Below are positions 6,634 to 13,225 of a stretch of DNA of 13,225 nt, in pieces; the stretch's first letter is position 1, and the number at the start of each line of letters is the position of its first letter. The translations under genes were made by a program, and so were the position numbers. Location: the NCBI GenBank assembly GCA_900754755.1, contig CAAEEC010000027.1:1-13225 (forward strand), given 5' to 3'. The notes under the pieces are model-generated. The model worked only from the letters and a program-made list of their open reading frames with translations. It was not told where the DNA came from and searched no databases. This stretch comes from Clostridia bacterium. GTDB lineage: Bacteria > Bacillota > Clostridia > Christensenellales > Aristaeellaceae.

Positions 6634-6681
6634 ATGAATTTTTATGCCCTTGCCAGCGCTTTTCTTGCCGCGGGAACGTTT

Positions 6682-8469
6682 TTATGCCCGGCGCATAAAG
6701 CGGTATTGCGCTTCCACCAGGCCGCGATAGTGTCCGCCCGGGATCTTCATCAATTCCGCGTGCGTGCCGGTTTCCGCGATTTTGCCATCCTGCACCACCA
6801 TGATGCAATCCGCGTTGCGGATGGTGGAAAGCCGGTGCGCGATCACGAAGCTGGTGCGGCCGCGCAGCAGCACGTCCAGCGCCTTCTGGATGAGGATTTC
6901 CGTCTTGGTATCAATGGAAGAAGTCGCCTCATCCAGGATCAGGATCTTGGGGTCGTTGAGCAGCGCGCGGGCGAAGGAGATCAGTTGGCGTTGGCCCACG
7001 GACAGCGAGGAACCGCGCTCGTTCACCTCGGTCTGGTAGCCGCGCTCCATGTGCATGATGAAATCGTGCGCGCTCACGGCCTTGGCGGCCTCGATCACTT
7101 CTTCGTCCGTGGCGTCGAGGCGGCCATAGCGGATGTTGTCCATGATGGTGCCGGAGAAGATGAAGCTATCCTGCATCATCACGCTCATTTGCTTGCGCAG
7201 GCTGCGCAGCTTCACATCGCGCACATCGTGCCCATCCAGTTTCACCGCGCCGCCCTGCACATCGTAGAACCGGCTGATGAGGTTCACCACCGTGGATTTG
7301 CCCGCGCCCGTGGGGCCCACCAGCGCGATGGTCATGCCGGGCTTCACGTCGAAGCTCACGTTTTTCAGAATCACCTTTTCAGGATCGTAGCTGAAGGTCA
7401 CGTCGTCGAAGGTCACGTGGCCCTCGATGGGCGGCAGGTCGATCGCGTCGGGCTTATCCGGGATGTCGTTGGGCGTATCCATAATTTCGAAGATGCGCTC
7501 CATAGACGCCGTGGCGGAAAGAATGCTGTTGTAGAAGTTCGAAAGCGTGTTGAGCGGCTCCCAGAACCGGCCCAGATACCACAGGATCAGCAAGAGGTTG
7601 GCCAGTTCCAGCCCGCCGCTGCCCATGAATTGCACGCCGAAATAGTACACGAGCACCGTGCCCACCGTGCCCGTGATGTCCAGCGCGGGCCAGAAGGCGT
7701 TGTTGATCTGGATGGCGTGCATCCAGGAGGAACGGATATCGTCGTTTACGTTGCGGAAGGTATCGTCGTTTTCCTCCTCGCGCACGAAGGCTTCCGTCAC
7801 GCGCATGCCGGCGAGCGATTCGTGCAGGTAGCCGTTCATGCTGGAGGTTTTCACGCGCACTTTCTGCCAGCGCAAGCGGATTTTGCGCTTGAGCTTGAAG
7901 AGGATCAGCAGCAAGAACGGCAGGATGCACATGGCGATCAAGGTGAGCTTCCAGTTCACCGCCAGCATGATCACGATCAGCAAAATCAGCGTGAAGCAAT
8001 CGATCAACACGTTGACGATACCGTTGGTGAACAGGTCGTTGAGCGAGTTCACGTCGTTGATCACGCGCACGAGGATTTTGCCCGCACTGTGCGTATCGAA
8101 GAAGGAGAAAGACAGCGTTTGGATGTGGTTGAACAGATCCTCGCGCAAGGTCGCCAGCGCACGGCGGCCCGCGCCATCCATCAGGCGCACGCGCACATGC
8201 GTGCAGATGGCGGCGATGACCGAGAGCGCCACCATGCCGCCGATCATCCAGGGCAGCGCGGCGCGCGTGTTATCCTGGATGGAGCCGATGGCGCGGCTCA
8301 TGAGGAACGGGTTGCCCAGCGAGCACAGCGCCGCGATGACCATGGCGCACAGCGCCAGCGCGACCCGGCTGCGGTAGGGCTTCATATAGCCGAGAAGGCG
8401 GATAAACTGTTTTGCGTTAAATGGTTGCTCCAGAACTTCATCATCAATCTGGCGAAGCATTTTTGCCAT
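6682..8469 (-). CDS. ABC exporter subunit 2, permease-ATPase with canonical catalytic Glu
   Basis: 595 residues, the normal length of an ABC half-exporter: an N-terminal six-helix membrane domain (about 35-315) and an ATPase domain from about 350. Motifs: A-loop Tyr361, Walker A GPTGAGKST (385-393), Q-loop Gln433, signature LSVGQ (489-493) in place of LSGGQ, Walker B ILILDE with catalytic Glu514, and H-loop His545. The start ATG at 8469 lies one base after the upstream ABC gene's stop, and its GAGGAGGT site sits inside that gene's last codons, so the two are translationally coupled. With its partner it should form a heterodimer like BmrCD, LmrCD or TM287/288, exporting drugs, lipids or peptides. 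The weak signature here and the Asp in the partner's Walker B would both fall in the same degenerate ATP site. Substrate unknown. Confidence 0.95.
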   Translation of the reverse strand: MAKMLRQIDDEVLEQPFNAKQFIRLLGYMKPYRSRVALALCAMVIAALCSLGNPFLMSRAIGSIQDNTRAALPWMIGGMVALSVIAAICTHVRVRLMDGAGRRALATLREDLFNHIQTLSFSFFDTHSAGKILVRVINDVNSLNDLFTNGIVNVLIDCFTLILLIVIMLAVNWKLTLIAMCILPFLLLILFKLKRKIRLRWQKVRVKTSSMNGYLHESLAGMRVTEAFVREEENDDTFRNVNDDIRSSWMHAIQINNAFWPALDITGTVGTVLVYYFGVQFMGSGGLELANLLLILWYLGRFWEPLNTLSNFYNSILSATASMERIFEIMDTPNDIPDKPDAIDLPPIEGHVTFDDVTFSYDPEKVILKNVSFDVKPGMTIALVGPTGAGKSTVVNLISRFYDVQGGAVKLDGHDVRDVKLRSLRKQMSVMMQDSFIFSGTIMDNIRYGRLDATDEEVIEAAKAVSAHDFIMHMERGYQTEVNERGSSLSVGQRQLISFARALLNDPKILILDEATSSIDTKTEILIQKALDVLLRGRTSFVIAHRLSTIRNADCIMVVQDGKIAETGTHAELMKIPGGHYRGLVEAQYRFMRRA

Positions 8470-8470
8470 C

Positions 8471-10210
8471 TTAGCCCACCTCCTCGTCCACCATATTGGC
8501 CGTTTGCTCGGCGACCATGTTCGCGTAAATGCCGCCCAGTTCCATCAGTTCGCGGTGCGTGCCGCGCTCGGCGATTTCGCCATGGTCGAGCACGATGATC
8601 TGGTCCGCGTTCATCACGGAGGAAATGCGGTGCGCGATGATAAACGTCGTGCGGCCTTTGAGCACGCCGCGCAGCTTTTGCTGGATCACCGCCTCGGTTT
8701 CCATATCCACGGCGGAGGTGGAATCGTCCAGCACCAGGATCTTGGGATCGATCAGCACCGCGCGCGCGATGGCCGTGCGCTGCTTCTGGCCGCCAGAGAG
8801 GCCCAGGCCGCGCTCGCCCACGATGGTCTCATAGCCGTTGGGCATCTGGTCGATAAATTCGGTGGCGCAGGCCACGTCCGCCGCCTGGGCCACGCGCTCG
8901 TGCGGCGCGTCCACCCGGCCAAAGCGGATGTTGTCTTCCAGCGTATCAGAAAATAGGAACGTTTCTTGCGGCACATAACCGATTTCGCGGCGCAGCACGT
9001 CCAGCTTCTGGTCGCGCACGTCCACGCCGTCCACCAGCACGCGGCCCTGCATCACATCGTAAAACCGACCCAGCAACAGGCACAACGTGGATTTGCCCGC
9101 GCCCGTGGCGCCCATCACCGCGATGGTCTGGCCCGGCTCCACCTTGAGGTTGATGTTCTTGAGCACCGGCTCGCCGCCGTAAGAGAAGGTCACATTGTCG
9201 AATTCCACCGCGCCTTCGAACTTGGCGGGGGAAATCGCGTCGGGCTTTTCGCGGATGCGGCTGCCGAAGTCCATGTAATACAGCAACTTTTCCGCGCTGG
9301 TGATGGCCTGCGCCGTCATATTGATGATGTTGGAAAGCGCGCGCACCGGGTTGGTGAGCATCCAAATGTACCCCGTCACGCCCACCAGGGTGCCCACGTC
9401 CATGCGGCCGGAAGCCGTGAGCAGCGCGCCGCCGATCAGCGCCACCGGCGTGCACAGGCCGCTCAAAAGCTCCATCAGCGGCACGAAGCGCGACCACACG
9501 TAGGTCGCCCGCAGGTTGAGCTTGAGGAGCGTCTGGTTGTCCTCATAAAAGCGCTCTTCCTCATAGTCCTCGCGCGCGAAGGCTTTCACCACGCGCACGC
9601 CCGCCAGGTTTTCCTGGGTGCGCGTGTTGAGCACCGCGTTCTGCTCGCGGATGTTGGCGAACACGGGGCGGATGCGCTTGTTGAAGGCGAAGGCCGTGGC
9701 CCCGATCACGGGCAGGAACAGGATCAATAGCAGCAGCATTTCAATGCTCATCGCGCCCATGAAGATCAGCGCGCCGAAGAACATCAGCGCGTTATCGAAC
9801 GCGGTGATCAGGCCGCCCGCGATCATGTTGCGCACGCCTTCCAGGTCGCCCGTCATGCGGGACATGATTTCGCCGATGCGGTGCTTGTCGTAAAATTCAT
9901 AGGGGAGTTCTTCCAGATGCCGGTATAGGCCCGTGCGGATGTCGAACGCCAAGTTCTGCGCCACCCGCTCATTGGAGACCGAGCGGACGTAGGTACACGC
10001 ACCGCGCAGAACCACCAGCGATAAAAGCGCGGCGCACAGCGGGGGCAAAATCGTCAAATTCCCGGCTGTGATGACGTCGTTCACAATGGTTTCTGTGATG
10101 ATAGGAACAATCAGCCTCGTCAGGATCACAATCAGTTGCAGTGCGAACACCATGACCATGGTTTTTCGGTATGGACGCATCATAGATGCGACCCGCTTGA
10201 CAATGTCCAT
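8471..10210 (-). CDS. ABC exporter subunit 1, permease-ATPase with degenerate Walker B
   Basis: 579 residues: six-helix membrane domain (about 15-310) then the ATPase domain. Motifs: Walker A GATGAGKST (367-375), Q-loop Gln415, intact signature LSGGQ (471-475), Walker B ILVLDD (491-496) with Asp496 where catalytic Glu is expected, and H-loop His527. Known: in heterodimeric exporters one subunit carries this substitution and makes a site that binds ATP but hydrolyses it poorly. The ATG at 10210 has GAGGGGG about 8 bases upstream. It is the first gene of a two-gene operon with its own promoter (10271-10243). Drug or lipid export is the usual role of such pairs; the true cargo cannot be read from sequence. 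No MarR-type regulator adjoins; the nearest regulator is the LacI-family gene upstream. Confidence 0.95.
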   Translation of the reverse strand: MDIVKRVASMMRPYRKTMVMVFALQLIVILTRLIVPIITETIVNDVITAGNLTILPPLCAALLSLVVLRGACTYVRSVSNERVAQNLAFDIRTGLYRHLEELPYEFYDKHRIGEIMSRMTGDLEGVRNMIAGGLITAFDNALMFFGALIFMGAMSIEMLLLLILFLPVIGATAFAFNKRIRPVFANIREQNAVLNTRTQENLAGVRVVKAFAREDYEEERFYEDNQTLLKLNLRATYVWSRFVPLMELLSGLCTPVALIGGALLTASGRMDVGTLVGVTGYIWMLTNPVRALSNIINMTAQAITSAEKLLYYMDFGSRIREKPDAISPAKFEGAVEFDNVTFSYGGEPVLKNINLKVEPGQTIAVMGATGAGKSTLCLLLGRFYDVMQGRVLVDGVDVRDQKLDVLRREIGYVPQETFLFSDTLEDNIRFGRVDAPHERVAQAADVACATEFIDQMPNGYETIVGERGLGLSGGQKQRTAIARAVLIDPKILVLDDSTSAVDMETEAVIQQKLRGVLKGRTTFIIAHRISSVMNADQIIVLDHGEIAERGTHRELMELGGIYANMVAEQTANMVDEEVG

Positions 10211-10242
10211 GGAACATCCCCCTCGCTATCGAGTGTATGAGC

Positions 10243-10271
10243 ATGATATTCGATTCCGGCGCTCGCGTCAA
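10243..10271 (-). promoter_or_regulatory. Promoter of the heterodimeric ABC exporter operon
   Basis: Minus strand: TTGACG (10271-10266), 17 bases, TATCAT (10248-10243); each box is one mismatch from consensus. The start point would be near 10236, giving a leader of only about 26 nt before ATG 10210. Confidence 0.8.
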
Positions 10272-10387
10272 TGCGGAAAAAACCCGAGTTTCGCCGCGGA
10301 AAGCGGCTTGGCCCGCTGGAAGGCGCACAGCGCGAATCCATAGGGTTAATTCTCCGCTTTGCTCTGGTTTCCTTCCCTTTTCGCGCG

Positions 10388-10409
10388 TTTTTGGCAAATT
10401 TACCAAAAA
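10388..10409. repeat. AT-rich near-palindrome upstream of the ABC operon
   Basis: TTTTTGG (10388-10394) and CCAAAAA (10403-10409) are perfect arms, and the middle continues the symmetry with AAATTT, leaving only one mismatched pair in 22 bases. It lies between the lacI-side hairpin and the ABC promoter, about 117 bases before the -35 box. No U-run follows on the minus strand. It could be a regulator binding site or part of the transcription end of lacI; the symmetry is seen, the role is a guess. Confidence 0.45.
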
Positions 10410-10419
10410 ATAAAGTGTT

Positions 10420-10471
10420 ACAAAATATTTTATCCGCGAATTTGCCGCCGCTAACGGGACAAATCCGCGGA
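10420..10471 (-). terminator. Terminator candidate of the LacI-family gene
   Basis: In minus-strand RNA arms at 10471-10460 and 10444-10433 form a 12-bp stem with one G-U (an A/C mismatch on the other strand, favouring the minus direction), with a 15-base loop. It is followed by the A/U-rich UAAAAUAUUUUGU. It lies 71 bases after the lacI-family stop. The mixed A/U tail makes it weaker than the terminator at 6604-6633. Confidence 0.6.
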
Positions 10472-10541
10472 TTGATCAGCATTTGCACATCAGTTTTTAA
10501 CAATTTGTGTGTCAATTCCGACAACGACGGCGTAGCCTTTG

Positions 10542-11561
10542 TCAACGGGCGGAGCCAAAATCCCTGGCCAAAACTTTGCTGCTCTCGCGCGCCATCAGGC
10601 GCGGGGTGATGGCCACGGACTGCGTGAAGGTCTCGCCATTTTGCAAAATTTTGCTGGAAAGAATGGCTACCGCCACGCGGCACTGCGCGGCGACGTCGCA
10701 ATCCACGGACGTGAGCGCGCAGGGCAGGAAGGGGCAAAAATCCGCGTCGTCAAACCCGGTGAGGGCAATGTCCTCCGGCACGCGCAGGCCCGCTTCGGCA
10801 ATGGCCCGGTACGCGCCCAGCGCAATGGTATCGTACCCAGCCACCACGGCCGTCGGCGGGGTTTTGAGCGCAAGCAAGCGCTTCATCCCCTCATAGCCGC
10901 AAGGCTCGTTGCGCACATCGGGAGTGGCGACATATTCCTCTGGCAGGGCGATATCCTTCTGGGCCAACGCCTGCCGCAGCGCGTGCAAGCGGCTTTGCGC
11001 CAGCGCGTCGCCAATGAAGGCGATACGCCGGTGGCCCTGCTTGGCGAGATGCTCCACCAGCGCGCGGATGCCATAGGTTTCGTCCACGCTCACCACGTCG
11101 TATTCGCGGGAAGCGTAGTTCAGCCCCATCACCACCGTGGGAATCGATTGCGCGCCCGGAATATCATGGATGGAATTGCTAATGTCCCGCTGCTCCGTCA
11201 CGACGATGATGCCGGAGGGATTCAACTGCGTCAAAAACGCCAGCTGCTCCTTTTCCAATTCCGGGGAAAACGCGCTCAGCGCGAGCAAGGCCTGGAACCC
11301 CTTCTTGCGCAGGTGCGCTTGCAAGTGCGTGGCGATGCGGGCATAATAGCCGCTCACAATTTCCGGACAAATGACGCCCACCAGATTGCGCCGCTCGACA
11401 GGAGCCTTTTTCCGCTTGTGCTTGGTATAGCCCACGCGCTCCGCCTCTTCCAGCACGCGCTGTTTGGTGGCGCGGCTGATGTCGGAAGAATCGTTCAGGG
11501 CCTTGGAAACGGTGGTTTTGTTCAGGTTCAATGCGGCGGCAATGTCTGCCAATGTTGCCAT
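10542..11561 (-). CDS. LacI/GalR-family transcriptional regulator
   Basis: 339 residues. N-terminal HTH: TLADIAAALNLNKTTVSKAL (3-22), followed by RATKQRVLEEAERVGY (30-45). The periplasmic-binding-protein-like sensor domain begins near LVGVICPE (60-67), with IAFIGD (180-185) and TGFDD (268-272) landmarks. Known: this family mostly represses sugar-use genes and is released by a sugar ligand. The ATG at 11561 has GGAGG close upstream; a GTG 33 bases earlier is less likely. The linker after the HTH (YTKHKRKKAPVERRN, 45-59) lacks the usual N..AR.L hinge-helix motif. No clear promoter was found in the 148-base gap upstream, so it may be read through from the DUF4886/DUF1835 genes. Targets are unknown; the GH29 gene in this window is a possible but unproven one. 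Confidence 0.93.
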   Translation of the reverse strand: MATLADIAAALNLNKTTVSKALNDSSDISRATKQRVLEEAERVGYTKHKRKKAPVERRNLVGVICPEIVSGYYARIATHLQAHLRKKGFQALLALSAFSPELEKEQLAFLTQLNPSGIIVVTEQRDISNSIHDIPGAQSIPTVVMGLNYASREYDVVSVDETYGIRALVEHLAKQGHRRIAFIGDALAQSRLHALRQALAQKDIALPEEYVATPDVRNEPCGYEGMKRLLALKTPPTAVVAGYDTIALGAYRAIAEAGLRVPEDIALTGFDDADFCPFLPCALTSVDCDVAAQCRVAVAILSSKILQNGETFTQSVAITPRLMARESSKVLARDFGSAR

Positions 11562-11676
11562 ATTCTCCCTCCGCTTCTGGTTTTCCTTCTTCACACCGTG
11601 CTTGCCTCGCTACCGGCGCTTTGCTTTGCGCCCAAGAATTTCGACACAAAGCAGACAAACTCCTTCTTCCTCGCGC

Positions 11677-11693
11677 GGAATTTTCGAAATTCC
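11677..11693. promoter_or_regulatory. Palindrome upstream of the LacI-family gene, candidate operator
   Basis: GGAATTT (11677-11683) and AAATTCC (11687-11693) are perfect 7-bp arms around TCG, and TTTCGAAA within it is an even palindrome centred on CG, as in many LacI-family operators. It lies 116 bases before the start codon of the regulator, just after the preceding gene. Autoregulation is inference only. Confidence 0.35.
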
Positions 11694-11709
11694 ATCGCAT
11701 AAAACCGCG

Positions 11710-12669
11710 CTATCCCGCAAATCCCGCCGCTTTTTGCAAATGGCGGTGGTAAGCGGGCTTTCCTTCCGCCGCTGCTTCCCGTGCGATCAGCTTGCCCGCC
11801 CGCACCATGGCTTCTACGCGCAGGGCGATCCACGCGTCGCCGATGCCCAGACGGTATTTCTCCAAAACCGCGCCGATCAGCCTGCCCTCATAAAACGTTT
11901 CCTCCTGCGCGGCGATTTCCCGCAAAATCCAAGGATCGTAAAAATCCTCCGGCACACTGCGCAAACCGCCGTTGACTACCGCGCGCAAAGGGGCGTTTTC
12001 CGCTTGCAACACTGCCCAGGCGCGGGCGATTTCCGCCAAACCCGCGGGGGAAATCTGCCTTTGCAGCGCCAGGAAGCGCCCCCATTCGCCGGGCGCAACG
12101 TCGCCCCAACTGGCATAGCGCTCCGCACCCTCCGGCCAATCCGGTAGGCGCACCAAAAGCACCTGTCCGGCGGGCGCTTGCCGCGCGCAAAGCTGCGCCG
12201 CCAGCCAATGCAGGCCGCACATTTCATCGCTCTGCTGGCTGTACCAAATGCGAACGCGCTCCCCCGCGCGCAGGCGATCCTGGATTTTCGAAAGGTTTGC
12301 CGCGGCATTTTCGCAAATTTCCGCCGCCGCGGGCACGGTTCCTTCGGGATAGATCGACGCCAAGCGCAGGAGCGCCTCCATTCGGCGCGGGCCCGTGCCC
12401 GCTTCCGCGATGTCGCCCACGCTGAGCGCCAGCGAGAAGGAAAACACGTCCGCCGCGCTGCCGCCCAGGGGAACGGCGCTTTCCCAGGCGGCCTTTTCGC
12501 GCGCCTCCGCTTCCCGCCGCGCCGCCTCGATTTCCGCTTCCGTCGCCTCCTGGCCGTCCTCGCGCAGCAAAATCACGCCGATGGCCCCGGGGCGGTACGG
12601 GCCCTTGCCATAGCTCTGCGCCAGCTTCAAGCTGCCCGCGGCGCTATCGCCGAAAACCACTTCCACCAC
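11710..12669 (-). CDS. DUF1835 and DUF3658 domain protein
   Basis: 319 residues. The N-terminus (VEVVFGDSAAGSLKLAQSYG, 2-21) is the typical opening of DUF1835, and IWYSQQSDEMCGLHWLA (141-157) belongs to the same domain. The C-terminal part (DFYDPWILREIA at 242-253, then RLIGAVLEKYRLGIGDAWIALR at 263-284) matches DUF3658. Known: these domains occur together in Bacillota proteins whose biochemical role has not been established. A charged helical insertion (about 38-63) lies between early strands. The start is a GTG at 12669 (a second GTG follows directly), eight bases after GGAGG, which lies in the last codons of the upstream gene; the gap is three bases, so the two genes form an operon. No signal peptide or membrane segment, so probably cytoplasmic. 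Confidence 0.85.
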   Translation of the reverse strand: MVEVVFGDSAAGSLKLAQSYGKGPYRPGAIGVILLREDGQEATEAEIEAARREAEAREKAAWESAVPLGGSAADVFSFSLALSVGDIAEAGTGPRRMEALLRLASIYPEGTVPAAAEICENAAANLSKIQDRLRAGERVRIWYSQQSDEMCGLHWLAAQLCARQAPAGQVLLVRLPDWPEGAERYASWGDVAPGEWGRFLALQRQISPAGLAEIARAWAVLQAENAPLRAVVNGGLRSVPEDFYDPWILREIAAQEETFYEGRLIGAVLEKYRLGIGDAWIALRVEAMVRAGKLIAREAAAEGKPAYHRHLQKAAGFAG

Positions 12670-12672
12670 GCG

Positions 12673-13225
12673 TTACGCCTCCGGCATTTCCGCCACGCAC
12701 GCGCGGATTTTGGCCATGATTTCCGCGTCCGCGCCCACGGGAGAGAAGGGGCTGACCACGCCGGATAGCGTTTTGAGCCACAGCAGCGCCAGCGCCGCGC
12801 GGCCATGCGGGATTTCGATGTGGAAGCCGTCGCGGCACAGAGAACCCAACCCTTGCGCGCGCAGGCGCTGCACCAGTTCGCCGCTGCGAATCAGGGGCAA
12901 GCCCAGCTCCCGCGCCGCCTCGCCATAGGCCGCCTTCAGGCAGGCGAACATTTCGCTCTGGCTGTGGTGGTATCTCACAAAGGCCTCGTGCGTGCTATCC
13001 TCCGCGTAAGCCCAGGTCTGGTGCAAAAACTGCCGCGCGCCGGGCGCGAGTTCCTTCGCGTAAGCGCTCAGCTCGCGCAGGTAAGGGAAATAGGTCTCCT
13101 TGAGGCCGCTATCGTGGCTGGCCTGCTGGAAGGTGACCACGTCCCACGCGCGCTCCGTCAGCGCCTCACGCAGCGAAACCAATCCCATGCCCACGCCGTT
13201 CTTCTCATAGTGATAGGCGCGCAAG
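12673..13225 (-). CDS. DUF4886 (SGNH-hydrolase-like) protein, N-terminus outside window
   Basis: 184 C-terminal codons are visible; the gene continues past the right edge, so its start, and the family's catalytic Ser block, are not seen. The blocks present are WDVVTFQQASHDSG (27-40 of the visible part), FLHQTWAYAEDS.H (66-79) and CRDGFHIEIPHGRAALALLW near the end, where the D..H pair fits the catalytic Asp/His of SGNH hydrolases. Known: DUF4886 proteins are SGNH-fold, often found near carbohydrate-active genes, with possible esterase action on glycans. No membrane segment is visible. It precedes the DUF1835 gene by three bases on the same strand. Family call fairly secure, substrate unknown. 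Confidence 0.85.
   Translation of the reverse strand, partial: LRAYHYEKNGVGMGLVSLREALTERAWDVVTFQQASHDSGLKETYFPYLRELSAYAKELAPGARQFLHQTWAYAEDSTHEAFVRYHHSQSEMFACLKAAYGEAARELGLPLIRSGELVQRLRAQGLGSLCRDGFHIEIPHGRAALALLWLKTLSGVVSPFSPVGADAEIMAKIRACVAEMPEA

Noticed and set aside
6565..8598. 677-codon open frame on the plus strand
   Set aside because: Antisense to the second ABC subunit, His/Ala/Arg-rich without any domain pattern, and it covers the operon terminator.
8966..9730. 254-codon open frame on the plus strand
   Set aside because: Antisense to ABC subunit 1, of biased composition and with no recognisable domain.
10539..11702. 387-codon open frame on the plus strand
   Set aside because: Antisense to the LacI-family gene, whose HTH and sensor motifs are clear.

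Overview
The window looks like a chromosomal stretch from a GC-rich member of the Bacillota (Clostridia type, probably a gut lineage). The reasons are strong GGAGG-type Shine-Dalgarno sequences, sigma-A-like promoters with 17-nt spacers, family content typical of Clostridia (Tex, DUF1835, DUF4886, a tandem heterodimeric ABC exporter, a compact XRE regulator) and heavy G/C third-position use. The exception is the first ~1.4 kb, which is clearly AT-rich and reads like DNA of different ancestry. No tRNA, rRNA or CRISPR array was seen.

Layout, left to right. (1) Positions 1-1208, minus strand: 402 codons of a fused permease/ATPase ABC transporter, cut by the window edge just after its Walker A motif, with a near-consensus promoter that contains a dyad. 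(2) 1421-1735: a gene-free, palindrome-rich stretch at the composition boundary. (3) 1736-3898, minus: full-length RNA-binding protein Tex. (4) 4114-5088, plus: a GH29 alpha-L-fucosidase reduced to its catalytic domain, divergent from tex. (5) 5163 to about 5500, plus: the start of a secreted protein that runs into the N-terminal piece of an ISAs1-type transposase on the opposite strand (5691 down to about 5500), so this is a scar of insertion and deletion. (6) 6446 down to 5771, minus: a small XRE regulator overlapping a four-helix membrane protein, driven by a very good promoter with two side-by-side palindromes just downstream of the -10 box. (7) 10210 down to 6682, minus: two ABC half-exporters separated by one base, with their own promoter and terminator; their ATPase motifs are asymmetric in the manner of heterodimeric exporters with one degenerate site. 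(8) 11561 down to 10542, minus: a LacI/GalR-family regulator. (9) 13225 down to 11710, minus: a partial DUF4886 (SGNH-hydrolase-like) gene followed three bases later by a DUF1835/DUF3658 gene.

Functional picture. The GH29 enzyme and the LacI-type regulator fit carbohydrate use, although no direct link between them is visible. The ABC pair is a self-contained efflux unit. The XRE/membrane pair looks like a self-regulated two-gene module of unknown function. The most distinctive signals are the twin operator at 6464-6494, the dyad-containing promoter of the AT-rich transporter, the structured region at 1421-1735 and the secreted-gene/transposase junction near 5500.
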